From contig CAAERF010000149.1 in assembly GCA_900758315.1 (NCBI GenBank), forward strand, positions 1 to 6,165: a stretch of DNA of 6,165 nt, in the 5' to 3' direction. The stretch comes from an uncultured Oscillospiraceae bacterium. Lineage in GTDB: Bacteria; Bacillota; Clostridia; Oscillospirales; Oscillospiraceae. Positions 1 through 5,379 of the stretch are shown one piece after another; position 1 is the first letter of the stretch; each line of letters starts with the position of its first letter. Under the pieces are notes generated by a model. That model saw nothing but the letters and a program-made list of their open reading frames with translations, did not search any database and was not told where the DNA came from. Position numbers and translations under genes: made by a program.

Positions 1-332
1 ATGTCGTTGGCATAGTCGGTGATGCCCTCGTACTTGATGGTGATGTTGGGATACAGCTTCTGGAATGCGGCAACGTAGCCGTCAAAGGTGCCGTCATCGA
101 TGAGGTCGGTACGGTGGCTGATGATCTTCAGGTCAGCCTTCAGGTCGGTGTTGTCGGTGCCCACGGTCAGCTCATTGTAAGCCTTTGCACCGTCTGCGCT
201 GGCAGCGGAACCAGCGGTGCTGCCGGTGGAGCCGGCGGTAGAAGTGCTGCTGCCGCCGCAGGCGGCAAGAGCAGAGGCTGCGGCCAACACACCAGTGACC
301 TTCAGGAAATTGCGGCGATTGATCTTACGCAT
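1..332 (-). CDS. ABC transporter sugar-binding lipoprotein, N-terminal part (family 1 solute-binding protein)
   Basis: The first 110 residues are visible and the gene continues past the left edge. It begins with a lipoprotein signal peptide: Arg6-Arg7 in NRRNFLK, a short hydrophobic stretch (about 9-24) and a lipobox LAAC with the lipidated Cys25. A Gly/Ser/Thr/Ala-rich linker follows (about 26-48), then the start of the mature domain (about 66-110, KIISHRTDL and FQKLYPNITIKYEG), which resembles the opening beta strand and helix of extracellular solute-binding protein family 1. The start at 332 is fixed by an AAGGAGG site 8 bases upstream. It should sit on the outer face of the membrane and deliver an oligosaccharide to an ABC permease. 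The adjacent GH113 and two acetylesterases suggest manno-oligosaccharides as ligand; this is inference. It is divergent from the LacI gene. Family call is strong, ligand moderate. Confidence 0.9.
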   Translation of the reverse strand, partial: MRKINRRNFLKVTGVLAAASALAACGGSSTSTAGSTGSTAGSAASADGAKAYNELTVGTDNTDLKADLKIISHRTDLIDDGTFDGYVAAFQKLYPNITIKYEGITDYAND

Positions 333-340
333 AGGGATAT

Positions 341-347
341 CCTCCTT
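341..347 (-). promoter_or_regulatory. Ribosome binding site of the solute-binding protein gene
   Basis: AAGGAGG on the minus strand, 8 bases before the ATG at 332. It is a full-strength Shine-Dalgarno site, in line with a highly made binding protein. Confidence 0.85.
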
Positions 348-376
348 CTTTTTGTGGAACCCTTTTCCGTTTTGCG

Positions 377-394
377 AAAGCTAAATTTAGCTTT
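377..394. promoter_or_regulatory. 18-bp perfect palindrome, candidate operator
   Basis: AAAGCTAAATTTAGCTTT is a perfect palindrome in the untranslated leader of the solute-binding protein gene, about 30-50 bases downstream of its predicted transcription start. This is a position from which a bound repressor could block elongation. The half-site AGCTAAAT recurs twice upstream of the CE2 gene (3062-3069 and 3075-3082). The adjacent LacI-family protein is the most obvious binder, but that link is inferred. The centre is AT, not the CG usual for LacI-family operators. Confidence 0.6.
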
Positions 395-431
395 GATTAG
401 CTAACTGTTATCCTTCGCTTTCTGTGGTTTA

Positions 432-460
432 AGTATATTCCTTTTGAGATTCACTGTCAA
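432..460 (-). promoter_or_regulatory. Sigma-70-type promoter of the solute-binding protein gene
   Basis: On the minus strand a perfect -35 box TTGACA (460-455) is followed by a 17-base spacer and a -10 box TATACT (437-432). Predicted transcription start is near 425, giving a leader of about 90 bases. This is the strongest promoter in the window. Confidence 0.85.
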
Positions 461-646
461 TATTACCAAAAAGATTCGGTGTTTTGGTGGCAATTCGGCA
501 ATTTTCTTGTGAAAACTGACCTGTAAATCCGGGATACATCACGGATTTTGAACTTAAAATAATAATTTAATTAACTTTTTACAATAAAATTAACTTAAAG
601 ATCGCTTAGCCTAAGGCTGATTTTGCACTTTTTAACTGGCTTTTCA

Positions 647-675
647 TTGACGAAACGACTAAAAACTGCTATGCT
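647..675 (+). promoter_or_regulatory. Extended -10 promoter of the LacI-family gene
   Basis: TTGACG (647-652), a 17-base spacer and TATGCT (670-675), with the extended -10 element TGC directly before the -10. Predicted start is near 682, leaving a leader of about 60 bases. The ten bases CTGCTATGCT are identical to those of the CE2 promoter on the opposite strand at 3043-3034. Confidence 0.75.
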
Positions 676-742
676 AACCATAAAGTTAACCGGAACGTTA
701 TTTACCTCATTCTAAAATGAAAGAAGAAAGCTGGTCAGGAAC

Positions 743-1729
743 ATGGCAAAAGCAGTACGCATGGCCGATATCGCGCAGCGGCTGGGCATCAGCACCGTGT
801 CCGTCTCCAAGGGTCTGGCAGGCAAAGAAGGCGTCAGCGCCGAGATGCGGGCAAAGATCCTTGCCGTTGCCGAGGAGATGGGCTATCAGCCCCCTGCCCG
901 GGCGCATACACAGCCCGGCGGCGAGAGCATCGGTATTCTGGTGGCAGATCGTTTTTTCAACGAGAACGCCTTTTATTCCAATCTGTACCGGGCGGTGCTT
1001 AAATGCGCCGCCGAGCAGGACATCTCGGTGCTGATGGAGATCGTTCTGCCGCAGGCAGAAAAAAGCTGCAATATGCCCTCCTTCCTTGTAAACCGCAAGG
1101 TGGACGGCCTCATCTTTATGGGCGAGATCAGCCGCCGCTACCTTGCCACAGCGGTGCAGACGGGCGTGCCCTTTATGCTGCTGGATTTTTACGATGATGC
1201 CATTGCCGCCGACTGCGTGCTCAGCGATAACACCAGCGGCAGCTATATGATGACCGAGCATCTCATCTCCACCGGGCGGCGGAACATCGGTTTTGTGGGC
1301 AGTGTGCTGTCCACCAGCTCCATCATGGACCGCTATCTGGGTTATGTCAAAGCCCTGCTCCGCGCCGGGCTGCCCATCCGGGACGACTGGCGGCTGGAGG
1401 ACCGGGACGACCGAGGGCTCTTTATTCCGTTCACCCTGCCTCACGAGATGCCGGAGGCCTTTGTCTGCAACTGCGACGAGGTGGCCTACAATCTGGTGGA
1501 GACCCTCAAGCGCAACGGCTACCGTGTGCCGCAGGATGTGGCAGTGACCGGCTACGATGACTACCGCTATTCCACCATCTGCAGCCCCCAGCTGACCAGC
1601 TACCGGGTGGACTTGGACGGCATGGCAAAAACGGTGGTGGCGCAGCTGCGCCGCAAAATGGCGCATAAGCCTGCCGTTGCCCCCACCGTCATCGTGCCCG
1701 GCGGCTTTGTAAGAAGAGAATCTACCTGA
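743..1729 (+). CDS. LacI-family transcriptional regulator
   Basis: A 328-residue protein of normal LacI-family length. Residues about 5-25 form the helix-turn-helix (VRMADIAQRLGIS, then STVSVSKGL as recognition helix), completed by the third helix to Gly47-Tyr48. The ligand-binding domain starts near 62 (SIGILVADR) and resembles periplasmic sugar-binding proteins, with typical blocks VDGLIFMG (about 120-127), GVPFMLLD (141-148), RRNIGFVGS (179-187) and the late DVAVTGYDD (265-273). The hinge (about 49-60) lacks the leucine that usually intercalates at the operator centre. The start at 743 places the HTH correctly, though its Shine-Dalgarno is poor (AGGA only 2 bases away); Met7 at 761 is a less likely alternative. 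It sits divergent to the sugar-binding protein and beside mannan genes, so it probably senses a manno-oligosaccharide or a derived sugar and controls this locus. The family is certain; ligand and targets are inferred. Confidence 0.93.
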   Translation: MAKAVRMADIAQRLGISTVSVSKGLAGKEGVSAEMRAKILAVAEEMGYQPPARAHTQPGGESIGILVADRFFNENAFYSNLYRAVLKCAAEQDISVLMEIVLPQAEKSCNMPSFLVNRKVDGLIFMGEISRRYLATAVQTGVPFMLLDFYDDAIAADCVLSDNTSGSYMMTEHLISTGRRNIGFVGSVLSTSSIMDRYLGYVKALLRAGLPIRDDWRLEDRDDRGLFIPFTLPHEMPEAFVCNCDEVAYNLVETLKRNGYRVPQDVAVTGYDDYRYSTICSPQLTSYRVDLDGMAKTVVAQLRRKMAHKPAVAPTVIVPGGFVRREST

Positions 1730-1737
1730 TAAAAAAG

Positions 1738-1773
1738 GGGTTGCTGCACAAACCTTCGTGCAGCAACCCTTTT
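1738..1773. terminator. Bidirectional rho-independent terminator between lacI and CE2 genes
   Basis: A 12-bp perfect stem (GGGTTGCTGCAC at 1738-1749, its complement at 1758-1769) with an 8-base loop. On the plus strand it is followed by TTTT (1770-1773) and sits 8 bases past the lacI stop. On the minus strand it is followed by C and then six T (complement of 1736-1731), so it also serves transcripts coming from the CE2 gene. The minus-strand tail is the stronger one. Confidence 0.9.
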
Positions 1774-1844
1774 ACTATGGTACTATTTTGAATGGCCGCC
1801 GCTTTGCTCTGGCCATCTTCAGTGGAAAATATAGTTTGTATTTT

Positions 1845-1880
1845 GGGATACCGGAGCGTCTGCGGACGCTCCGGTATCCC
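1845..1880. terminator. 16-bp perfect hairpin at the 3' end of the CE2 gene
   Basis: GGGATACCGGAGCGTC (1845-1860), loop TGCG, and the exact complement at 1865-1880. It lies 10 bases beyond the CE2 stop on the minus strand. A T-rich tail (GTTTTCACTTTT, 1881-1892) exists only on the plus strand; on the minus strand the hairpin is followed by AAAATAC. So its terminator polarity, if any, points into the CE2 gene. For CE2 transcripts it may act as a 3'-end stabilising hairpin ahead of the real terminator at 1738-1773. Confidence 0.65.
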
Positions 1881-1890
1881 GTTTTCACTT

Positions 1891-3003
1891 TTAGAGGATC
1901 GTTTTCAAAAAGGCAGTCAGAACCTTTGCCGCCTGCCGGTGGCTTTCTGCGCCGGGGTGCTGCCGGGCACCTACCGTTTCCGGTGTGGTGTTGGGCAGCT
2001 CCAGCAGATAAACAGAGTTGTCTCCGGTAATGGCTTTGTACTGCTCCGCGCCCTGTCGCAGCACCGGCAGCAGCTCACTGCCCAGCATCCCGATGCACCA
2101 CACCAGCTTTGCCCCGGGGTTCTTTGCCCGGAGCAGGGTCAGAAAATGCTGCACACCGTTTGCCACCTTTTGGGCGTCCGCAGGATGGAAGTCTCCGTTG
2201 GAGAGCCGCCGCAGCTGGTGGGGCTTGCCGGTGGCAGGGTCTGTCCATGGCGGGTTATCGAATGCGCCGGTGTCGTTGGTGCCTAGATTGACGATGACGG
2301 CATCCGGCTGCCATGCGGCAAAATCGTTTTCCTGCTGTGCACCAAGGGCGGCGTTACGCTGTCCCATGGCTACGCCGCACACCCGGGTGTAGTAGGGCGG
2401 CAGGATGTGGCGCACGTCGTTGTCCCATCCAGACACGATGCCCCAGCCGCTTTGCGAGATGCAGCGGTATTCGGCACCCAGCGCATCGGCAGTCAGGCGA
2501 CCGTAGTGGTTTTCTGCCGAGAAAAAGGCTCCCACCCAGTCCTCCTCCGGTTTGGCTCCGATGGCACCCTCTCCGCTGGTGATGCTGTCCCCCACAAATT
2601 CCAGCCGATAAACCGGCTCCGGCAGGGGCAGAAATTCGCCGTCTGCATATTCCAGCCCGGTGATCTGCAGCAGGTGCGCCGGGTCATCGTGCATGGCCTG
2701 CACATCCTTCAGCAGCCGGACGTGCTTCGCCTTGCCCGGCGTCATGCCCCGGAACAGGCACACCCGGCTTTTGCCGGGGTTCACGGCAAACCGTGCCACC
2801 CATGCGCCATTCAGTTCCACGCTGACCCACGGCTCTACCACTTCATAATCGGCGAAAAGATCCACCCACAGCTCACTGCCGGTAAATTCCAGTTCTATGC
2901 CGCTGGCTGTCCAGAACAGGGTCAGCGGGTCACGCCCGGTGTGCCGCCCCAGTGCCCGCACCTGCGGCAGTTGGGTCAGCGCTGCGGTTGTAAGTTGCTC
3001 CAT
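1891..3003 (-). CDS. CE2-like carbohydrate acetylesterase (beta-sandwich plus SGNH domain)
   Basis: A 370-residue protein without signal peptide, so cytoplasmic. Residues about 15-130 look like the N-terminal beta-sandwich of carbohydrate esterase family 2 (GIELEFTGSELWVDLFADY, then PWVSVELNG). The SGNH hydrolase domain follows: block I EFVGDSITSGEG with nucleophile Ser140, block II SQSGWG (184-188), block III NLGTNDTG with Asn243, and a C-terminal QHPGAESH with catalytic His349. The usual Asp three residues before the His is absent (Ala346), consistent with the Ser-His dyad reported for CE2. Expected role: removing acetyl groups from imported acetylated oligosaccharides; Roseburia and Faecalibacterium mannan loci pair a CE2 with a CE17. 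The start at 3003 is chosen for its Shine-Dalgarno; an upstream in-frame ATG at 3054 lies inside the promoter. It is transcribed away from the GH113 operon and converges on lacI. Family moderately sure, substrate by context. Confidence 0.85.
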   Translation of the reverse strand: MEQLTTAALTQLPQVRALGRHTGRDPLTLFWTASGIELEFTGSELWVDLFADYEVVEPWVSVELNGAWVARFAVNPGKSRVCLFRGMTPGKAKHVRLLKDVQAMHDDPAHLLQITGLEYADGEFLPLPEPVYRLEFVGDSITSGEGAIGAKPEEDWVGAFFSAENHYGRLTADALGAEYRCISQSGWGIVSGWDNDVRHILPPYYTRVCGVAMGQRNAALGAQQENDFAAWQPDAVIVNLGTNDTGAFDNPPWTDPATGKPHQLRRLSNGDFHPADAQKVANGVQHFLTLLRAKNPGAKLVWCIGMLGSELLPVLRQGAEQYKAITGDNSVYLLELPNTTPETVGARQHPGAESHRQAAKVLTAFLKTIL

Positions 3004-3010
3004 TTTCCGT

Positions 3011-3018
3011 TCCCTCCC
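3011..3018 (-). promoter_or_regulatory. Ribosome binding site that sets the CE2 start
   Basis: GGGAGGGA on the minus strand, 7 bases before the ATG at 3003. It supports this start over the in-frame ATG 51 bases upstream, which has no such site and would lie upstream of the predicted transcription start. Confidence 0.8.
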
Positions 3019-3033
3019 GTTGGTTTTGCCCGA

Positions 3034-3062
3034 AGCATAGCAGATTCCACCCAAAATCGCAA
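3034..3062 (-). promoter_or_regulatory. Extended -10 promoter of the CE2 gene
   Basis: On the minus strand TTGCGA (3062-3057), a 17-base spacer and TATGCT (3039-3034), with TGC just before the -10. Predicted start is near 3027, leaving a leader of about 24 bases. The -35 box touches the first AGCTAAAT half-site (3062-3069), so a protein bound there would overlap RNA polymerase. Confidence 0.65.
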
Positions 3063-3103
3063 GCTAAATCTGTAAGCTAAATAAAACCTAAAATTTAGTT
3101 TAG
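3061..3103. promoter_or_regulatory. Cluster of CTAAA/TTTAG half-sites, candidate operator array
   Basis: Five copies of CTAAA or its complement in about 40 bases: CTAAA at 3064, 3077 and 3088, TTTAG at 3094 and 3099. The first two belong to a direct repeat AAGCTAAAT (3061-3069 and 3074-3082, spaced 13 bp). The third and fourth form the inverted pair CTAAA-A-TTTAG (3088-3098). The longer half-site AGCTAAAT is also what builds the 18-bp palindrome at 377-394. It directly abuts the CE2 -35 box. A shared regulator is likely but unproven. Confidence 0.5.
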
Positions 3104-3134
3104 CCTTTGTACCTCCCGGTGCAGGGGCTTTTTT
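3102..3134 (+). terminator. Rho-independent terminator on the plus strand with no plus-strand gene before it
   Basis: Left arm AGCCTTTGTACC (3102-3113), loop TCCC, right arm GGTGCAGGGGCT (3118-3129). All 12 positions pair when G-U pairs are allowed (three G-U), and a run of six T follows (3129-3134). The polarity is plus only; on the minus strand no T run follows. The nearest gene upstream on the plus strand is lacI, already terminated at 1773, so it may stop antisense transcription leaving the CE2 region or act as an insulator or attenuator before the GH113 promoter. Confidence 0.6.
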
Positions 3135-3198
3135 CGGGTCAGGTTGACCAGTGCTTTGCCCCTCTCCTTGTGCCATACGCTGAAAATGAAGCAGCATA

Positions 3199-3228
3199 TT
3201 GACCGAATTGCCAAAACTGCACTATACT
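3199..3228 (+). promoter_or_regulatory. Promoter of the GH113-CE17 operon
   Basis: TTGACC (3199-3204), an 18-base spacer and TATACT (3223-3228); predicted start near 3235. An imperfect inverted repeat ATTG-TG-CAAT (3230-3239) overlaps the start. The spacer contains CCGAATTGCCA (3203-3213), also present upstream of the solute-binding protein promoter in the same orientation relative to transcription (498-488, minus). Confidence 0.75.
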
Positions 3229-3274
3229 TATTGTGCAATCTGACGCTGATTTTTGATAAAAAGAGGAAGATGTC

Positions 3275-4204
3275 ATGGAGCTGAAACATAACTTTTACGG
3301 GGTGAATTTTGCACCCTTTCCCCGGCGGGGCGTGTTGAGTAGCGAGACTGCCCAACGCAGTATGGCAGCCATGGTGGAAGCCACCGCCGCCAACTGGGTC
3401 ATCCTGTCGCCCTCTGGAATACAATCTGACCCTTATAGTGAGGAAATCAACTGGAACACTAATGCCACCCCCACAGACGAGGAGCTATGCGGTGCCATCC
3501 GCTTTGCCAAGCAGTTGGGCTTGCAGGTGGCGCTGAAGCCTACCGTCAACTGCGCCAACGGCGTGTGGCGGGCGCGCATCAGCTTTTTTGACCACGATGT
3601 GCCCTGCGAGACCCAGTGGGGCAGATGGTTTGCCAGCTACACCGCCTTCCAGACCCACTACGCTGCTCTTGCCGAAGCCGAAGGCTGCGGGCTGTTCCTG
3701 ACCGGGTGCGAAATGACCATGACCGAGCACCGGGAAGCAGAGTGGCGTGCTCTCATTGCCGCTGTGCGGCAGCAATATCACGGACCGGTGAGCTATAACT
3801 GCGATAAATACGGCGAGGACCATGTGAACTGGTGGGATGCGGTAGACTGCATCGCTTCCAGCGGCTACTACCCCCTGAAGGACTGGGAAAACCAGCTGGA
3901 CCGCATCGAGGCAGTGAGCAAAAAATACAAAAAGCCCGTCCTCTTCAGCGAGGCAGGCTGCATGAACATCACCGGTTCTTCTGCCGTGCCCAACAACTGG
4001 GAGCTGAAGGGAACACGGAACGATCTGGAACAGGCCGATTGGTATAGTGCCATGTTTTCCGCCTGCGCCAAGCGTCCGTGGGTCATGGGCTTTGGCGTGT
4101 GGGACTGGCCTGCTGACTCCGGAACCGCCAGCGCCTATGCCGTGTCCGGACGTCCAGCAGCAAAAATTATCCATAGTGCATATCAGGGAGAAGTTTTAGA
4201 ATGA
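3275..4204 (+). CDS. GH113-type glycoside hydrolase, probable beta-1,4-manno-oligosaccharide hydrolase
   Basis: A 309-residue single-domain (beta/alpha)8 protein without signal peptide, so it should act in the cytoplasm on imported oligosaccharides. Family features: an early FYGVNFAPF strand (7-15), VALKPTV at 85-91, GLFLTGCEMT with probable acid/base Glu146, a following HREAEWRALIAAVRQQYHG helix typical of GH113, and KPVLFSEAG with probable nucleophile Glu226. From memory, the two glutamates of the Alicyclobacillus GH113 mannanase are 151 and 231, the same spacing of 80. WVMGFGVWDWP (269-279) fits the last strand and its aromatic sugar-binding residues. The start has AGAGGA 7 bases upstream. 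It is first in an operon with the CE17-like esterase, overlapping it by ATGA. A Roseburia GH113 from a similar locus is reported to release mannose from the reducing end; whether this enzyme does so cannot be seen. Confidence 0.88.
   Translation: MELKHNFYGVNFAPFPRRGVLSSETAQRSMAAMVEATAANWVILSPSGIQSDPYSEEINWNTNATPTDEELCGAIRFAKQLGLQVALKPTVNCANGVWRARISFFDHDVPCETQWGRWFASYTAFQTHYAALAEAEGCGLFLTGCEMTMTEHREAEWRALIAAVRQQYHGPVSYNCDKYGEDHVNWWDAVDCIASSGYYPLKDWENQLDRIEAVSKKYKKPVLFSEAGCMNITGSSAVPNNWELKGTRNDLEQADWYSAMFSACAKRPWVMGFGVWDWPADSGTASAYAVSGRPAAKIIHSAYQGEVLE
4185..4190 (+). promoter_or_regulatory. Internal ribosome binding site of the CE17-like gene
   Basis: AGGGAG inside the end of the GH113 gene, 10 bases before the ATG at 4201. 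That ATG overlaps the GH113 stop as ATGA, so the second gene is probably translated both by coupling and from this site. Confidence 0.65.
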
Positions 4205-5283
4205 ACACGTCCAATTTTGCTCGCTTGAAAGAACTGCTTCGCCGTGCAGCAGCAGGGCAGGAACTGACCCTCGGTTTTCTGGGCGGTTCCATCACGCAGG
4301 GCAGCCTTTCCACCCAGCCCGGCAACGCCTATGCGTTCCGGGTGTACCAGTGGTTCGTGGATACCTTTCCGCAGTCGAAGTTCCACTACGTCAACGGCGG
4401 CATCGGCGGCACAGATTCTCTGTACGGCGTTGCCCGTGCCGTGACCGATGTGCTGATGTACCAGCCAGATTTCGTAGTGGTGGATTTCAGCGTCAACGAT
4501 CTGGAAGTTCCCTTCCGGCAGGAGACTTACGAGGGTGTTGTCCGCAAGCTGCTTGCATGGCCCTCCCACCCGGCGGTGGTACTGTTGAATAACGTATACT
4601 ACGATACCGGAGCCACCGCACAGGACGAGCACAACGCCGTGGGCGACCACTACGGCGTGCCACATGTCAGCATCCGGGACAGCATTTACAAGGATCTGCG
4701 TGCCGGTAAGTATGCCAGCCGCACCCTGCTCAGCCCTGATGGACTGCACCCAAACGATTACGGTCACGGTCTGGTGGCGGGGGAGATCATCAAGCTGCTG
4801 GAGGCGGTCAACGCCCACCGGGAAGAACCGGAGCAGGAGCCTGCCTTCCCGGCACCGCTCACCGCCAACGCCTACGAAAACGCCCGGCGGCTGACCATCC
4901 GGGAACTCTCCCCCAAGTTGGAGGGCTTCCGGGCAGACCCGGAGGAAAAGCTGGGGCATCTGGACCACTGGAAAAACGGCTGGGTGGGCCAGAAGCCCGG
5001 CGACAAAATCACCTTTGAAGTGGATGCCTCCTGCATTGCAGTGCAGTACCGCAAGACCATCCGCCGCCCGGCGCTGCGGGCGCAGCTGGTTCTGGACGGC
5101 GACGCCGCCTACCCTGTTCTGCTGGACGGTAACTTTGACGAGGACTGGGGCGACTGCCTGTATTTGCAGCCTATCCTGCACCACGGGGAACATAGAACAC
5201 ACACCGTGGAGTTGACGATTCTGCCGACCGACACGCCCGATGCGACTGAGTTTTATCTGATGGCACTGATCGTTACGGGGTGA
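4201..5283 (+). CDS. CE17-like SGNH acetylesterase with C-terminal carbohydrate-binding-like domain
   Basis: A 360-residue protein with no signal peptide. The SGNH hydrolase domain covers about 20-205: block I LGFLGGSITQG with nucleophile Ser30, block II NGGIGGTDS (65-73), block III VDFSVNDLE with Asn99, and SPDGLHPNDYGH with Asp180 and His183 as the rest of a Ser-His-Asp triad. After a Glu/Pro-rich linker (about 208-220) a beta-rich domain of about 140 residues follows, matching the SGNH plus CBM35-like layout of the mannan 2-O-acetylesterases called CE17. With the CE2-like enzyme opposite, it would complete the deacetylation of acetylated manno-oligosaccharides before hydrolysis. It is translationally coupled to GH113 by a 4-base overlap. 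SGNH family certain; CE17 assignment likely from architecture and neighbours, not from an alignment. Confidence 0.87.
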   Translation: MNTSNFARLKELLRRAAAGQELTLGFLGGSITQGSLSTQPGNAYAFRVYQWFVDTFPQSKFHYVNGGIGGTDSLYGVARAVTDVLMYQPDFVVVDFSVNDLEVPFRQETYEGVVRKLLAWPSHPAVVLLNNVYYDTGATAQDEHNAVGDHYGVPHVSIRDSIYKDLRAGKYASRTLLSPDGLHPNDYGHGLVAGEIIKLLEAVNAHREEPEQEPAFPAPLTANAYENARRLTIRELSPKLEGFRADPEEKLGHLDHWKNGWVGQKPGDKITFEVDASCIAVQYRKTIRRPALRAQLVLDGDAAYPVLLDGNFDEDWGDCLYLQPILHHGEHRTHTVELTILPTDTPDATEFYLMALIVTG

Positions 5284-5285
5284 TG

Positions 5286-5314
5286 GTGGTGGTTATCACC
5301 GTGATAACCACCAC
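5286..5314. repeat. 29-bp near-perfect palindrome just after the CE17 stop
   Basis: GGTGGTTATCAC and its complement meet around a single central C at 5300; 14 bases on each side (5286-5299 and 5301-5314) are fully complementary. It begins 3 bases after the stop codon. As RNA it is a very stable hairpin and could end or protect the operon transcript, but no T run follows (TATTCATATG comes next). It could instead be a protein-binding site or a cruciform near the edge of the recombinase element. Confidence 0.65.
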
Positions 5315-5379
5315 TATTCATATGTATCGACCTAAAAGCCTCTCTGGATATAGTGTCTCACTTTTTCATCTAAAATGTA

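Larger units (their letters stand above)
333..742. other. Divergent control region between the solute-binding protein and LacI genes
   Basis: These 410 bases hold no credible gene. From left to right: a roughly 90-base leader of the binding-protein gene with the 18-bp palindrome (377-394) and a short TTAGCTAA palindrome (397-404); the minus-strand promoter (432-460); a directly repeated GGCAATT (489-495 and 497-503); a very AT-rich stretch (about 551-600) with AATTAACTT repeated at 569-577 and 588-596 and AACTTAAA at 551-558 and 592-599; a small inverted repeat AGCC-TAA-GGCT (608-618); and the plus-strand lacI promoter (647-675). The AT-rich block upstream of the lacI promoter could be an UP-like or bent segment. 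Confidence 0.7.

Noticed and set aside
676..705. GTTAACC and AACGTT sequences between the lacI promoter and gene as an autoregulatory operator
   Set aside because: Tested as palindromes, only the outer TAAA...TTTA bases match; the symmetry is too weak to call.
717..1034. Out-of-frame ATG at 717 giving a 105-residue frame overlapping the start of lacI
   Set aside because: The product has no recognisable features and most of it is the LacI gene read in another frame; no ribosome site precedes it.
707..1666. Long open frame antisense to the LacI-family gene
   Set aside because: It resembles no known protein, is rich in His/Gly/Ala as expected for the reverse of GC-rich codons, has no ribosome site, and overlaps a certain gene.
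3004..3054. Upstream in-frame ATG extending the CE2 protein by 17 residues
   Set aside because: That ATG lies within the -35/-10 spacer of the predicted promoter and has no Shine-Dalgarno; the ATG at 3003 has GGGAGGGA at 7 bases.
2407..3075. Plus-strand open frame across the CE2 gene ending in the divergent control region
   Set aside because: Composition and lack of motifs mark it as a shadow of the minus-strand esterase. It could only matter if antisense RNA ending at 3134 were shown to be translated.
3485..4174. Antisense open frame within the GH113 gene
   Set aside because: No recognisable motifs and no start signal; the plus-strand frame carries the catalytic glutamates.
4183..5202. Long open frame antisense to the CE17-like gene
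   Set aside because: It is a by-product of GC-rich codon use; the plus-strand frame has all SGNH motifs and a coupled start.
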